DNA of 5,315 bases from positions 1 through 5,315 of the forward strand of contig CAYORM010000122.1 of NCBI GenBank assembly GCA_964406375.1. Reading direction: 5' to 3'. This document shows, in pieces, positions 1 to 5,315 of this stretch. The stretch is from CAYORM01 sp964406375 (GTDB taxonomy: Bacteria > Pseudomonadota > Alphaproteobacteria > DSM-16000 > Inquilinaceae). The position numbers were made by a program, and so were the translations under genes. The notes under the pieces were generated by a model. That model searched no databases, was not told the DNA's origin, and saw nothing but the letters and a program-made list of their open reading frames with translations. How positions within the stretch are numbered: the stretch's first letter is position 1; each line of letters begins with the position of its first letter.

Positions 1-563
1 AGCAGCATGCCGCCGCCGCCCGGCTTCGCGCCCTGCCCCACCACCCCCTCGCTGGCGTCGGCGCGGCGCAGATCGTCGGGGTTGAGCCCGTAGCGCGACG
101 GCAGCACCTGGTAGACGAGCAGCTTGGAATGGCCGCGCTCTTCCGGCGTCATGCCGCCATCGCCGGTGGTCGTCGAGGTGCCGGCCGTCGTGGCACCGCG
201 GCCGAGCGCCTCCTTCGCCTGCGCCGAGAGGGAGCCGAAGCTCATCCCGGCGATGGTGATCGGGATCTTGAGCTCGAGCGGCTTACGGGCGAAGCGGCTG
301 CCGAGCACCACATTGGTGCCGCAGCGCTCGCGATAGCCCTCGAGCGGATAGCGGCTGATCGAGGCGCCGAGGAACAGCAGATCGTCGAAATGCGGCAGCT
401 TGCGTTTCGCGCCGGCGCCGCGGATGTCGTAGATGCCCGTCGCCGCAGCGCGGCGGATCTCGGACAGGGTGTAGGGATCGAAGGTGGCGGAGAAGCGCGG
501 CTCGGTCACCGGTGTCCGCCGGCTCGCAGGGGTGCCGCCCGGCGGCGGAGTGGCGTCATCCAT
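1..563 (-). CDS. glxD: Glutamate synthase-like FMN-binding subunit (GlxD/MgsC family), 3' part cut by window edge
   Basis: This is the synthase subunit of a split glutamate synthase-like enzyme; by family knowledge it holds FMN and is where the amine is joined to the acceptor, as in N-methylglutamate synthase subunit C. The first 187 residues are visible; the family usually runs to about 440-450, so over half is missing beyond position 1. Visible marks are AGMSFGSLS (residues 105-113), a Gly/Thr-rich loop AGTSTTTGDGGMT (127-139), LPSRYGLNP (154-162) and GQGAKPGGGG (176-185), all typical of the GltB synthase domain. The first 25 residues are Pro/Thr-rich and poorly conserved. The ATG at 561-563 shares one base with the glxC stop (TGATG). 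No good Shine-Dalgarno precedes it, so it is probably translated by reinitiation. Whether the product is N-methylglutamate or another glutamate derivative cannot be decided here. Confidence 0.93.
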   Translation of the reverse strand, partial: MDDATPPPGGTPASRRTPVTEPRFSATFDPYTLSEIRRAAATGIYDIRGAGAKRKLPHFDDLLFLGASISRYPLEGYRERCGTNVVLGSRFARKPLELKIPITIAGMSFGSLSAQAKEALGRGATTAGTSTTTGDGGMTPEERGHSKLLVYQVLPSRYGLNPDDLRRADASEGVVGQGAKPGGGGML

Positions 564-1258
564 CAATAGGCGCCCGCATTGTCGACGTGGAAATGATAGA
601 GCCGGCGGGCCGAGCCGTAGCGTCGGAAATCCGACGGATCGACCGCACCCGCCAGACCGGCATCGGTCAGCAGCGTCGCGAGCGCCGCCTTCTCGGCGTC
701 GCCCATCGGCTTCTCCTCGCAATCAGCGCCGAGGCTCGAGACCGTGCCACGGACATAGAGTCCGGCCTCGTAGATCGAATCGCCGAGGCTCTCGCCGGCG
801 TCGCCGAGCACGACGAGGGTGCCGGCCTGGGCCATGAAGGCCGCCATGTGGCCGACCGACCCCTTCACCACGATGTCGATGCCCTTCATCGAGATGCCGC
901 AGCGTGCCGACGCGTTGCCGTCGATGATCAGCAGCCCGCCATGCCCGGAGGCCCCCGCCGACTGGCTGGCGTCGCCCCGGACGTGCACCCGGCCCGACAT
1001 CATGTTCTCGGCGACCCCGGTCCCGGCGTTGCCCGAGACGACGACCGTCGCCCGCTTGTTCATGCCGGCACAGTAATAGCCGACATGCCCCTCGATCTCG
1101 ACGGTCACCGGCGCGTCGATCCCGACCGCGATGGCGTGTCGCCCGGCCGGATTGACGACGCGCCAGCGCATCCCCTTGCTGTCCTCGGCGAGATCGTGCA
1201 GCGCGGCATTGAGATCGCGCAGCGGCGTCGTCGCGAGATCAACCAGTCTTTCGTTCAC
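563..1258 (-). CDS. glxC: GXGXG-domain subunit of glutamate synthase-like complex (GlxC/MgsB family)
   Basis: This 231-residue protein is equivalent to the C-terminal alpha-subunit domain of glutamate synthase, a right-handed beta-helix that, by family knowledge, is structural and holds the amidotransferase and synthase parts together; it has no known catalytic residues of its own. Glycine-spaced helix turns fill residues about 50-175, for example GHVGYYCAGM (57-66), VSGNAGTGVAENMMSG (74-89), GSVGHMAAFMAQAG (133-146) and GDAGESLGDSIYEAG (152-166). The ending, RRLYHFHVDNAGAY, also fits the family, and the length is normal. The start is a GTG at 1256-1258, within a GTGA overlap of 4 nt with the glxB stop. 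A GGGAG motif at 1267-1271, 8 nt upstream, supports it. The stop overlaps the glxD start by one base, so all three genes appear translationally coupled. Confidence 0.93.
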   Translation of the reverse strand: MNERLVDLATTPLRDLNAALHDLAEDSKGMRWRVVNPAGRHAIAVGIDAPVTVEIEGHVGYYCAGMNKRATVVVSGNAGTGVAENMMSGRVHVRGDASQSAGASGHGGLLIIDGNASARCGISMKGIDIVVKGSVGHMAAFMAQAGTLVVLGDAGESLGDSIYEAGLYVRGTVSSLGADCEEKPMGDAEKAALATLLTDAGLAGAVDPSDFRRYGSARRLYHFHVDNAGAY

Positions 1259-2154
1259 GCGGCGCGCTCCCAGAAATAGACGGTCGCGGGCTCCGGCTCC
1301 CAGACGCGGGCCTGGGTGATGCCCGGCAGGTCGACCAGCGCCCGGTATTCGGAGCCGAAGGCGACCCAGCGATCGGTCTCGGCCATCACCGCTGGCTTGC
1401 AGGCGATCGGGTCGCGCAGCACACCGAAGCCGGATTCGGTGCCGACGACGAAGGTGTAGAAGCCGTCGAGCTCCGCCAGCCCCGCCTCGAGCGCCACGCC
1501 CAGCGTGTCGCCCTCGCGCATCCGCCAGCTGAGGAAGCCGGCCGCGACCTCGGTGTCGTTGTCGGTCTCGAAGCTCAGCCCCTCGCGCACCAGCCGCCGG
1601 CGAAGATCATTGTGGTTCGACAGCGAACCGTTGTGGACGAGGCACTGGTCGGGCCCGGTCGAGAAGGGATGCGCGCCCTTGGTGGTGACGGCGCTCTCGG
1701 TCGCCATGCGGGTGTGGCCGATGGCGTGGGTTCCGGCCATCTGCTCGATACCGAAGCGCCGCGTCACCTCGGTCGGCAATCCGACCGCCTTGTAGAGCTC
1801 CATCCGGCTGCCCGTGCCGACGATGCCGACGCCGGGTGCCAGCGGCTGCACCGCCGCCCGTGCGGCAGGCAGCGCCGCCTCCGGCAGCGACAGGACGAGG
1901 TGGTCGGCGTGGAGGCTGGCTGCCACCGGCCCGCCCGTGGCGGCCGCGACCGCCGCCGTGACGCCGTCCGGATCATGCGGCGGGGCGACCCGCAACGTCA
2001 GCTTCACCATGCCGGGGGTGCCGGCGCCATAGACGGCGATCCCGGCCGAATCCGGGCCGCGATCGGACAGAACACCCAGCATGCCGGCGACCAGGGTGCC
2101 GAGTTCGGGCGAGAGCGCCTCGTCTTTCAGGAACAACCCGACGATGCCGCACAT
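1255..2154 (-). CDS. glxB: Class II glutamine amidotransferase subunit (GlxB/MgsA family)
   Basis: This 299-residue protein is an Ntn-type glutaminase domain on its own polypeptide, the first part of the split glutamate synthase-like complex. It begins MCGIVGLF, so Cys2 becomes the N-terminal nucleophile after Met removal. Other class II marks are RGPDSAG (32-38), GHTRMAT (146-152, with the substrate-binding Arg149), HNGSLSNHNDLR (174-185, with the Asn-Gly oxyanion pair), TDNDTE (197-202, substrate-binding Asp) and FGSEYRAL (266-273). About 110 residues separate RGPDSAG from GHTRMAT, more than in GlmS or PurF; I believe this is normal for the GlxB/MgsA group. By family knowledge it would release ammonia from glutamine, although in N-methylglutamate synthase the true donor is methylamine. 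It is the first gene of the module, 113 bp behind the regulator gene, with a strong ribosome binding site. Confidence 0.95.
   Translation of the reverse strand: MCGIVGLFLKDEALSPELGTLVAGMLGVLSDRGPDSAGIAVYGAGTPGMVKLTLRVAPPHDPDGVTAAVAAATGGPVAASLHADHLVLSLPEAALPAARAAVQPLAPGVGIVGTGSRMELYKAVGLPTEVTRRFGIEQMAGTHAIGHTRMATESAVTTKGAHPFSTGPDQCLVHNGSLSNHNDLRRRLVREGLSFETDNDTEVAAGFLSWRMREGDTLGVALEAGLAELDGFYTFVVGTESGFGVLRDPIACKPAVMAETDRWVAFGSEYRALVDLPGITQARVWEPEPATVYFWERAA
1267..1271 (-). promoter_or_regulatory. Ribosome binding site supporting the GTG start of glxC
   Basis: GGGAG on the minus strand lies 8 nt before the GTG at 1258, inside the end of glxB. It decides for the GTG that overlaps the glxB stop (GTGA) over any later Met codon. 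Confidence 0.55.
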
Positions 2155-2160
2155 GGCAGC

Positions 2161-2168
2161 CCCCTCTC
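2161..2168 (-). promoter_or_regulatory. Ribosome binding site of glxB
   Basis: GAGAGGGG on the minus strand, 6 nt before the ATG at 2154, is purine-rich and well spaced. Together with the MCGIVG N-terminus, where Cys must be residue 2, it fixes the glxB start. Confidence 0.7.
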
Positions 2169-2244
2169 GGAAGATCGAGCTTCGACACGAGCCCGGCGCA
2201 ACGTGACAGGGCGTCCGCAGGCCGTCAACTGGGAAGCAGAAAGG

Positions 2245-2259
2245 TTTCCCGCGGGGAAA
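2245..2259. promoter_or_regulatory. Palindrome TTTCCC-GCG-GGGAAA, candidate operator before glxB
   Basis: This is a perfect 6-bp inverted repeat with a 3-bp centre, in the 113-bp gap between the XRE-cupin gene and glxB. It begins 9 bp after the regulator stop and ends about 90 bp before the glxB ATG. It is a reasonable binding site for the dimeric HTH protein encoded next door, which would place control at the head of the glxBCD module. It could instead act as a hairpin in RNA, but the bases after it on the minus strand (CCTTTCTGCTT) are not a proper U-tract, so a Rho-independent terminator is less likely. The binding partner is inferred. Confidence 0.4.
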
Positions 2260-2270
2260 TCGCCTCCTTA
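2260..2270 (-). promoter_or_regulatory. Orphan Shine-Dalgarno sequence overlapping the regulator stop codon
   Basis: The minus strand reads TAAGGAGGCGA, where TAA is the stop of the XRE-cupin gene. It matches the complement of the usual 16S rRNA 3' end (TAAGGAGGTGA) at 10 of 11 bases, better than any ribosome binding site serving a gene in this window. No ATG or GTG follows at a usable distance; only an ATT comes soon after, and glxB starts more than 100 bp away with its own site. It may be a relic of a lost gene, a chance match, or a site affecting termination or coupling. Confidence 0.4.
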
Positions 2271-2930
2271 CCGCTTCGGCCAGATGATGATCGAGAGATA
2301 GCGCATCGGACGATTGAGGAGCCGTTCCGGCCCGTGCGGTGCGCCGGCGTCGAAGAACAGCGCATCGCCCGGCGCGAGCCGGTAGGTCCGGTCGGCGTGG
2401 CGGTAATCGACCTCGCCTTCGAGCATGTAGAGGAACTCGACCCCCTCGTGCTGGAAGCCGGTATAGGGCTCGGCCTCGGCCGACAGGGTGATGAGGTAGG
2501 GCTCGACGGAGAGATCGCCTGACAGGGAATGGCCGAGCAGCTCGTAGCGATGGCCGACCTTGGTGCCGCGGCGCTCGATCACAACACCCTGGCCGGCACG
2601 GACATGGGAACAGTCGCGCCGCTCCTCCACGCCGGCAAACAGCGAGGCGATCGGCACGTTGAGCGCCTCCGACAGCGCCTGCAGCGTCGCGAGCGAAGGC
2701 GAGATCTGCCCGTTCTCGATCTTCGACACCATCCCCGCGGAGATGCCGGCACGCTGGGCGAGATCGGCCGCGTTGATGCCGAGCCCGGCCCGGAGCGCGC
2801 GGATCTTGGCGCCGATGAGTTTCTCGAGCGTGCGGCCGCTGGCGCCCGGCGCGTTCGATCCGGTGGCGAGCCGGTCCGACTGTTCATCGGGTCCCGGGGG
2901 CGGGCGGGACGGCGCGGAGCGGTCAGCCAT
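2268..2930 (-). CDS. XRE-family transcription regulator with C-terminal cupin domain
   Basis: This 220-residue protein is a cytoplasmic DNA-binding regulator. Residues 1-35 are Pro/Ser/Gly-rich and probably disordered. Residues about 37-98 form a Cro/CI-type HTH, with helix-turn-helix core ADLAQRAGISAGMVSKIENG (55-74) and the usual SPSLATLQALSEAL after it. Residues about 145-217 form a small cupin barrel: HEGVEFLYMLEGEV (161-174), APGDALFFDAGAPHGP (186-201). His161, Glu165 and His199 could bind a metal or ligand. In related HTH-cupin regulators (PuuR is an example) the cupin is the effector sensor; the ligand here is unknown, but an amine or glutamate derivative linked to glxBCD is plausible. 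The ATG at 2928-2930 overlaps the end of the glycosylase gene by 8 nt. GGGGA (2937-2941, 6 nt away) and GGAGG (2943-2947, 12 nt away) support this start. Confidence 0.93.
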   Translation of the reverse strand: MADRSAPSRPPPGPDEQSDRLATGSNAPGASGRTLEKLIGAKIRALRAGLGINAADLAQRAGISAGMVSKIENGQISPSLATLQALSEALNVPIASLFAGVEERRDCSHVRAGQGVVIERRGTKVGHRYELLGHSLSGDLSVEPYLITLSAEAEPYTGFQHEGVEFLYMLEGEVDYRHADRTYRLAPGDALFFDAGAPHGPERLLNRPMRYLSIIIWPKR

Positions 2931-3795
2931 GGCGGATCCCCGCCTCCATCATCCGACGCCGGAAGGCGAGAAGGTCACGCCAGACCTCGCGCTTCATGCT
3001 CGCCTGACGCAGCAGGAAGGCGGGATGGTAGATCGGCATCACCGGCACCGGGTCGGGTAGACCGGGAACGGCGAGGTCGAAGAAGCGGCCATGGATGCGG
3101 GTGATACCCTCGCGCGTGCCGAGCAGCGCCGCCGTCGCCGTGCCGCCGGCGCACAGCATCAGCTTCGGCCGCTTGAGCGCGATGTGGCGCTCCACGAAGG
3201 GCAGGGAGATCGCCACCTCGCCGGCATTGGGTTGGCGATTGCCCGGCGGCCGCCAGTTGACGATGTTGGTGATGTAGACGTGCGAGCGGTCGAGGCCGAT
3301 CGCCGCGAGCATACGGTCGAGCAGGCGGCCCGACTGGCCGACGAAGGGCTTGCCCAGCCGATCCTCCTCGGCCCCTGGCGCCTCGCCGATGATCATCACC
3401 TCGGCCTCGGGATTGCCGTCGGCGAAGACCATCTGCGTCGCCGTGAGCTTGAGCGCACAGCCGTCGAAGGCCTCGAGCGCGGCTCTGAGCGCCGCGAGCG
3501 TGTCGCAGGCGGCGGCGAGACGCCGTGCCTCGGCCGTCGCATCGGCGGTGCCGGGCAGCGCCCGCGCGGGGACGGCCGCGGACGTCGCCGCCGGGGCGGC
3601 AGGTGCTGGCGGGGCAGCGGCCGTCGTCACGGCCGCGGGCAGGGAAGCGGGGTCTGGCCGGCGCTGCCGGGTCATCGGCACGGGCTCCTCGGCGATGGCC
3701 TCGTCGACACCCGCCTCGGCATACCAGCGCAAGAGGGCCAGGATCTCGGCGCGCGACAGGCCGGACATTGGGTCATGCGGAGGGGCGCCGGGCAT
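2923..3795 (-). CDS. Uracil-DNA glycosylase, family 4-like (UDG superfamily)
   Basis: This 290-residue protein is predicted to cut uracil out of DNA at the start of base excision repair. Residues 10-40 carry a short conserved-looking segment (AEILALLRWYAEAGVDEAI), residues about 47-90 are an Ala/Pro-rich linker, and the catalytic domain fills about 93-283. Family 4 marks are GEAPGAEED (137-145, water-activating motif), GKPFVGQSG (148-156), NIVNWRPPGNR (177-187) and YHPAFLLR (256-263, with the conserved His257). Of the four Fe-S cysteines of family 4, only Cys113 is present; Phe110, Trp181 and Ser197 stand where the others would be. I recall similar substitutions in other alphaproteobacterial members, so this is probably a lineage variant. 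ATG at 3795 is the first possible Met after an in-frame stop at 3820-3822, but no Shine-Dalgarno supports it; Met10 (3766-3768) is an equally possible start. The 3' end overlaps the regulator gene. Confidence 0.9.
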   Translation of the reverse strand: MPGAPPHDPMSGLSRAEILALLRWYAEAGVDEAIAEEPVPMTRQRRPDPASLPAAVTTAAAPPAPAAPAATSAAVPARALPGTADATAEARRLAAACDTLAALRAALEAFDGCALKLTATQMVFADGNPEAEVMIIGEAPGAEEDRLGKPFVGQSGRLLDRMLAAIGLDRSHVYITNIVNWRPPGNRQPNAGEVAISLPFVERHIALKRPKLMLCAGGTATAALLGTREGITRIHGRFFDLAVPGLPDPVPVMPIYHPAFLLRQASMKREVWRDLLAFRRRMMEAGIRHG

Positions 3796-3890
3796 CAGCG
3801 TCGCACGGCAGGCAGGCCATCACCGGTCGGCATCTCGCCGATTTCGATGGCAATCCGTGACGAAAGGCGGCATTCGACGTTCACCAGCCA

Positions 3891-3924
3891 TCCCTTAACA
3901 CGGCAGACGAAGGGGATTAAGGGA
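3891..3924. repeat. Inverted repeat TCCCTTAA-N18-TTAAGGGA enclosing the ETF-QO ribosome binding site
   Basis: Perfect 8-bp arms lie at 3891-3898 and 3917-3924, just before the ETF-QO start at 3930. The right arm contains the likely Shine-Dalgarno bases (AAGGG, 3919-3923). As DNA it could be an operator with two half-sites; as RNA it could form a stem that hides the ribosome binding site. An alternative partial pairing with AAGGGG at 3909-3914 is possible. No protein or ligand is evident. Confidence 0.4.
3919..3923 (+). promoter_or_regulatory. Ribosome binding site of the ETF-QO gene
   Basis: AAGGG, 6 nt before the ATG at 3930, decides for this start over a second in-frame ATG at 3945, five codons later. 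A further AAGGGG at 3909-3914 is too distant for the first ATG to be the main site. Confidence 0.6.
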
Positions 3925-3929
3925 AAGCC

Positions 3930-5315
3930 ATGGATCGCGAATTCATGGAGTACGACGTCGTGATCGTCGGTGCCGGCCCGGCAGGGCTCGCAGCGGCGAT
4001 CCGGCTGAAGCAGCGCGCCGCCGAAGCGGGGGCGGAGATCTCCGTCTGCGTGCTGGAGAAGGGTTCGGAGGTCGGGGCACACATCCTGTCGGGTGCCGTC
4101 CTCGAGCCGCGGGCGCTGAACGAGCTGATCCCGGACTGGCGCGACCGGGGTGCGCCGATCGAGACGGCCGTCACGCGCGACGAGTTCCACCTCTACACCG
4201 CCGTCGACAGCTTCCGCATACCGAACCGGCTGCTTCCGAAAGAGCAGCACAATCACGGCAACTACATCGTCAGCATGGGCCTCGTCTGCCGATGGCTGGC
4301 CGGGCAGGCCGAGGCGCTGGGGGTGGAGATCTATCCCGGCTTCGCGGCGGCGGAGATCCTCTATCACGAGGACGGGTCGGTGCGCGGCGTCGCCACCGGC
4401 GACATGGGCATCGGCAAGGATGGCACGCCCACGGCGAATTTCACGCGGGGAATGGAGCTGCATGCGAAGTTCACGCTGTTCGCCGAGGGGGCGCACGGCT
4501 CGCTGACCAAACAGCTCATCGAGCGTTTCGACCTGCGCGCCGGCCGCGATCCCCAGACCTACGGCATCGGGCTGAAGGAGGTCTGGGAGGTCGCGCCGGA
4601 GAATCACCGCCCGGGCCTCGTGCAGCACGGCTTCGGCTGGCCGCTGGACAGCCACACCTATGGTGGCGGCTGGCTCTATCATTACGGCGACAACCTGGTC
4701 TCGATCGGCTTCGTCGTCGGTCTCGACTATCGCAACCCCCATCTGTCGCCCTTCGAGGAGTTCCAGCGTTACAAGTCGCACCCGCTGATCCGGCCGGTCC
4801 TGGAGGGCGGGCGCCGCCTGGCCTATGGCGCGCGGGTCATCAATGAAGGCGGGCTGCAATCGATCCCGAAGCTGACGGTGCCGGGCGCCTGCCTGATCGG
4901 CTGCGCCGCGGGTTTCGTCAACGTGCCCAAGATCAAGGGCAACCACACCGCGATGAAGTCGGGGATGGTCTGCGCCGAAGCACTGGCGGATGCGCTGCTA
5001 GCCGGCAGCACCGGCCGCGAGGAGCTGACGCGCTATCCCGAACGGCTGCGCGAGAGCTGGCTGTGGTCGGAGTTGACGGTGGTGCGGAACTGCCGCCCCT
5101 CCTTCCGCTGGGGCATGTGGATCGGCACCCTCGTCTCCGGCATCGAATTGTGGCTGCGCGGCAGGACGCCCTGGACGCTGCATCACCGCCACCGCGATCA
5201 CGAGCGGCTGCTGCCCGCAGCGCAGGCGCGCAAGATCGACTACCCCAAACCCGATGGCGTCGTCACCTTCGACCGCCTCTCCTCGGTGTTCCTGTCGAAC
5301 ACCAACCATGAGGAG
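3930..5315 (+). CDS. Electron transfer flavoprotein-ubiquinone oxidoreductase (ETF-QO), C-terminus cut by window edge
   Basis: This enzyme takes electrons from reduced electron transfer flavoprotein and passes them to ubiquinone at the inner membrane, serving acyl-CoA dehydrogenases and some methylated-amine dehydrogenases. The frame is open for 462 codons to the last base. Visible marks are the N-terminal Rossmann FAD motif VVIVGAGPAGLAAA (10-23), LEKGSEVGAHILSGAVLEP (42-60), YGIGLKEVWE (211-220), HTYGGGWLYHY (242-252), GLQSIPKLTVPGACLIGCAAGF (starting at 308) and NVPKIKGNHTAMKSG (331-345). All are strongly characteristic. Bacterial members are about 550-560 residues, so roughly 90-100 are missing, including the C-terminal 4Fe-4S ferredoxin-like segment. 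The protein is a peripheral (monotopic) membrane protein in known structures; no transmembrane helix is expected. It is divergent from the glycosylase gene across 134 bp. Confidence 0.96.
   Translation, partial: MDREFMEYDVVIVGAGPAGLAAAIRLKQRAAEAGAEISVCVLEKGSEVGAHILSGAVLEPRALNELIPDWRDRGAPIETAVTRDEFHLYTAVDSFRIPNRLLPKEQHNHGNYIVSMGLVCRWLAGQAEALGVEIYPGFAAAEILYHEDGSVRGVATGDMGIGKDGTPTANFTRGMELHAKFTLFAEGAHGSLTKQLIERFDLRAGRDPQTYGIGLKEVWEVAPENHRPGLVQHGFGWPLDSHTYGGGWLYHYGDNLVSIGFVVGLDYRNPHLSPFEEFQRYKSHPLIRPVLEGGRRLAYGARVINEGGLQSIPKLTVPGACLIGCAAGFVNVPKIKGNHTAMKSGMVCAEALADALLAGSTGREELTRYPERLRESWLWSELTVVRNCRPSFRWGMWIGTLVSGIELWLRGRTPWTLHHRHRDHERLLPAAQARKIDYPKPDGVVTFDRLSSVFLSNTNHEE

Larger units (their letters stand above)
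3796..3929. promoter_or_regulatory. Divergent intergenic region expected to hold two opposing promoters
   Basis: The two genes reading away from this 134-bp gap (glycosylase leftwards, ETF-QO rightwards) must both be started from here or, for ETF-QO, within the glycosylase gene. I could not find a convincing -35/-10 pair on either strand. The clear structures are the inverted repeat at 3891-3924 and a weaker GCCATC (3816-3821) / GATGGC pair around 3846-3851. The promoter role is inferred from gene direction alone. Confidence 0.4.

Noticed and set aside
9..20. GCC-triplet repeat near the left edge
   Set aside because: It simply encodes the four glycines of the conserved GAKPGGGGM loop of glxD and is not a repeat element.
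512..1279. 255-codon open frame on the plus strand opposite glxC
   Set aside because: It is a reverse shadow of glxC, with Arg/Ala/His-rich composition and no recognisable motif; glxC carries the family-specific glycine pattern.
2200..2228. Promoter for glxB using TTGACG (2223-2228, minus strand)
   Set aside because: The -35-like hexamer is good, but at 16-17 bp spacing only TCACGT or CACGTT is present, with little likeness to a -10 element. It was not listed as a promoter; a sigma-54 type site was also looked for and not seen.
2241..2259. Rho-independent terminator after the XRE-cupin gene
   Set aside because: The 6-bp stem is followed by CCTTTCTGCTT rather than a run of T, so an operator is the better reading, though weak termination is not excluded.
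3543..3660. GC-rich repetitive-looking stretch in the glycosylase gene
   Set aside because: It encodes the Ala/Pro linker (residues about 47-84), common in high-GC proteins, and the frame stays open through it; I see no regular repeat unit.
3091..3963. 290-codon plus-strand frame opposite the glycosylase and running into ETF-QO
   Set aside because: It is low-complexity (Arg/Gly-rich) and antisense to the glycosylase, and it overlaps the ETF-QO start in another frame.
3795..4946. Long open frame (383 codons) on the minus strand opposite ETF-QO
   Set aside because: It is antisense to a clearly conserved gene, is rich in Arg/Asp/His as expected for the reverse of high-GC codons, and shows no domain I recognise.

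Overview
The window is a high-GC (roughly two-thirds G+C by eye), gene-dense piece of bacterial chromosome. Codon use is strongly G/C-biased at third positions, and every recognisable protein has its closest familiar relatives in Alphaproteobacteria, particularly the Hyphomicrobiales (Rhizobiales)/Rhodospirillales type. This placement rests on recognising protein families and gene arrangement; I cannot name a genus.

Layout: six genes were found, two of them cut by the window edges. Five lie on the minus strand, reading from about 3795 leftwards: a family 4-type uracil-DNA glycosylase (2923-3795), an XRE-cupin transcription regulator (2268-2930), and a three-gene module glxB-glxC-glxD (2154 down to 1, glxD cut at the left edge). 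The sixth gene, divergent on the plus strand from 3930 to the right edge, is electron transfer flavoprotein-ubiquinone oxidoreductase (ETF-QO), missing its C-terminal Fe-S part. Coding sequence covers nearly everything. The only gaps are 113 bp between the regulator and glxB (2155-2267) and 134 bp between the two divergent genes (3796-3929). No stretch over 300 bp lacks a gene. I saw no RNA gene, insertion sequence, CRISPR array, attachment site or origin.

How the genes work together: glxB (class II glutamine amidotransferase), glxC (GXGXG beta-helix domain) and glxD (FMN-binding synthase domain) are the three parts of a glutamate synthase large chain on separate polypeptides, joined by 1- and 4-nt stop/start overlaps. 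This is the composition of the GlxBCD / N-methylglutamate synthase (MgsABC) complexes, which move a small amine onto a glutamate-derived acceptor. The XRE-cupin gene just upstream is the likely pathway regulator, and a 15-bp palindrome between it and glxB is a good candidate for its operator. The regulator's start codon overlaps the end of the glycosylase gene by 8 nt, so the glycosylase promoter may also drive the regulator. ETF-QO passes electrons from flavoprotein dehydrogenases (including those for methylated amines such as sarcosine and dimethylglycine) to ubiquinone, but its position next to the amine module may be coincidental.

I did not find a clearly new system. The points most worth a second look are the loss of most iron-sulfur ligands in the glycosylase, the palindrome before glxB, a near-perfect Shine-Dalgarno sequence overlapping the regulator stop with no gene behind it, and an inverted repeat that includes the ETF-QO ribosome binding site.
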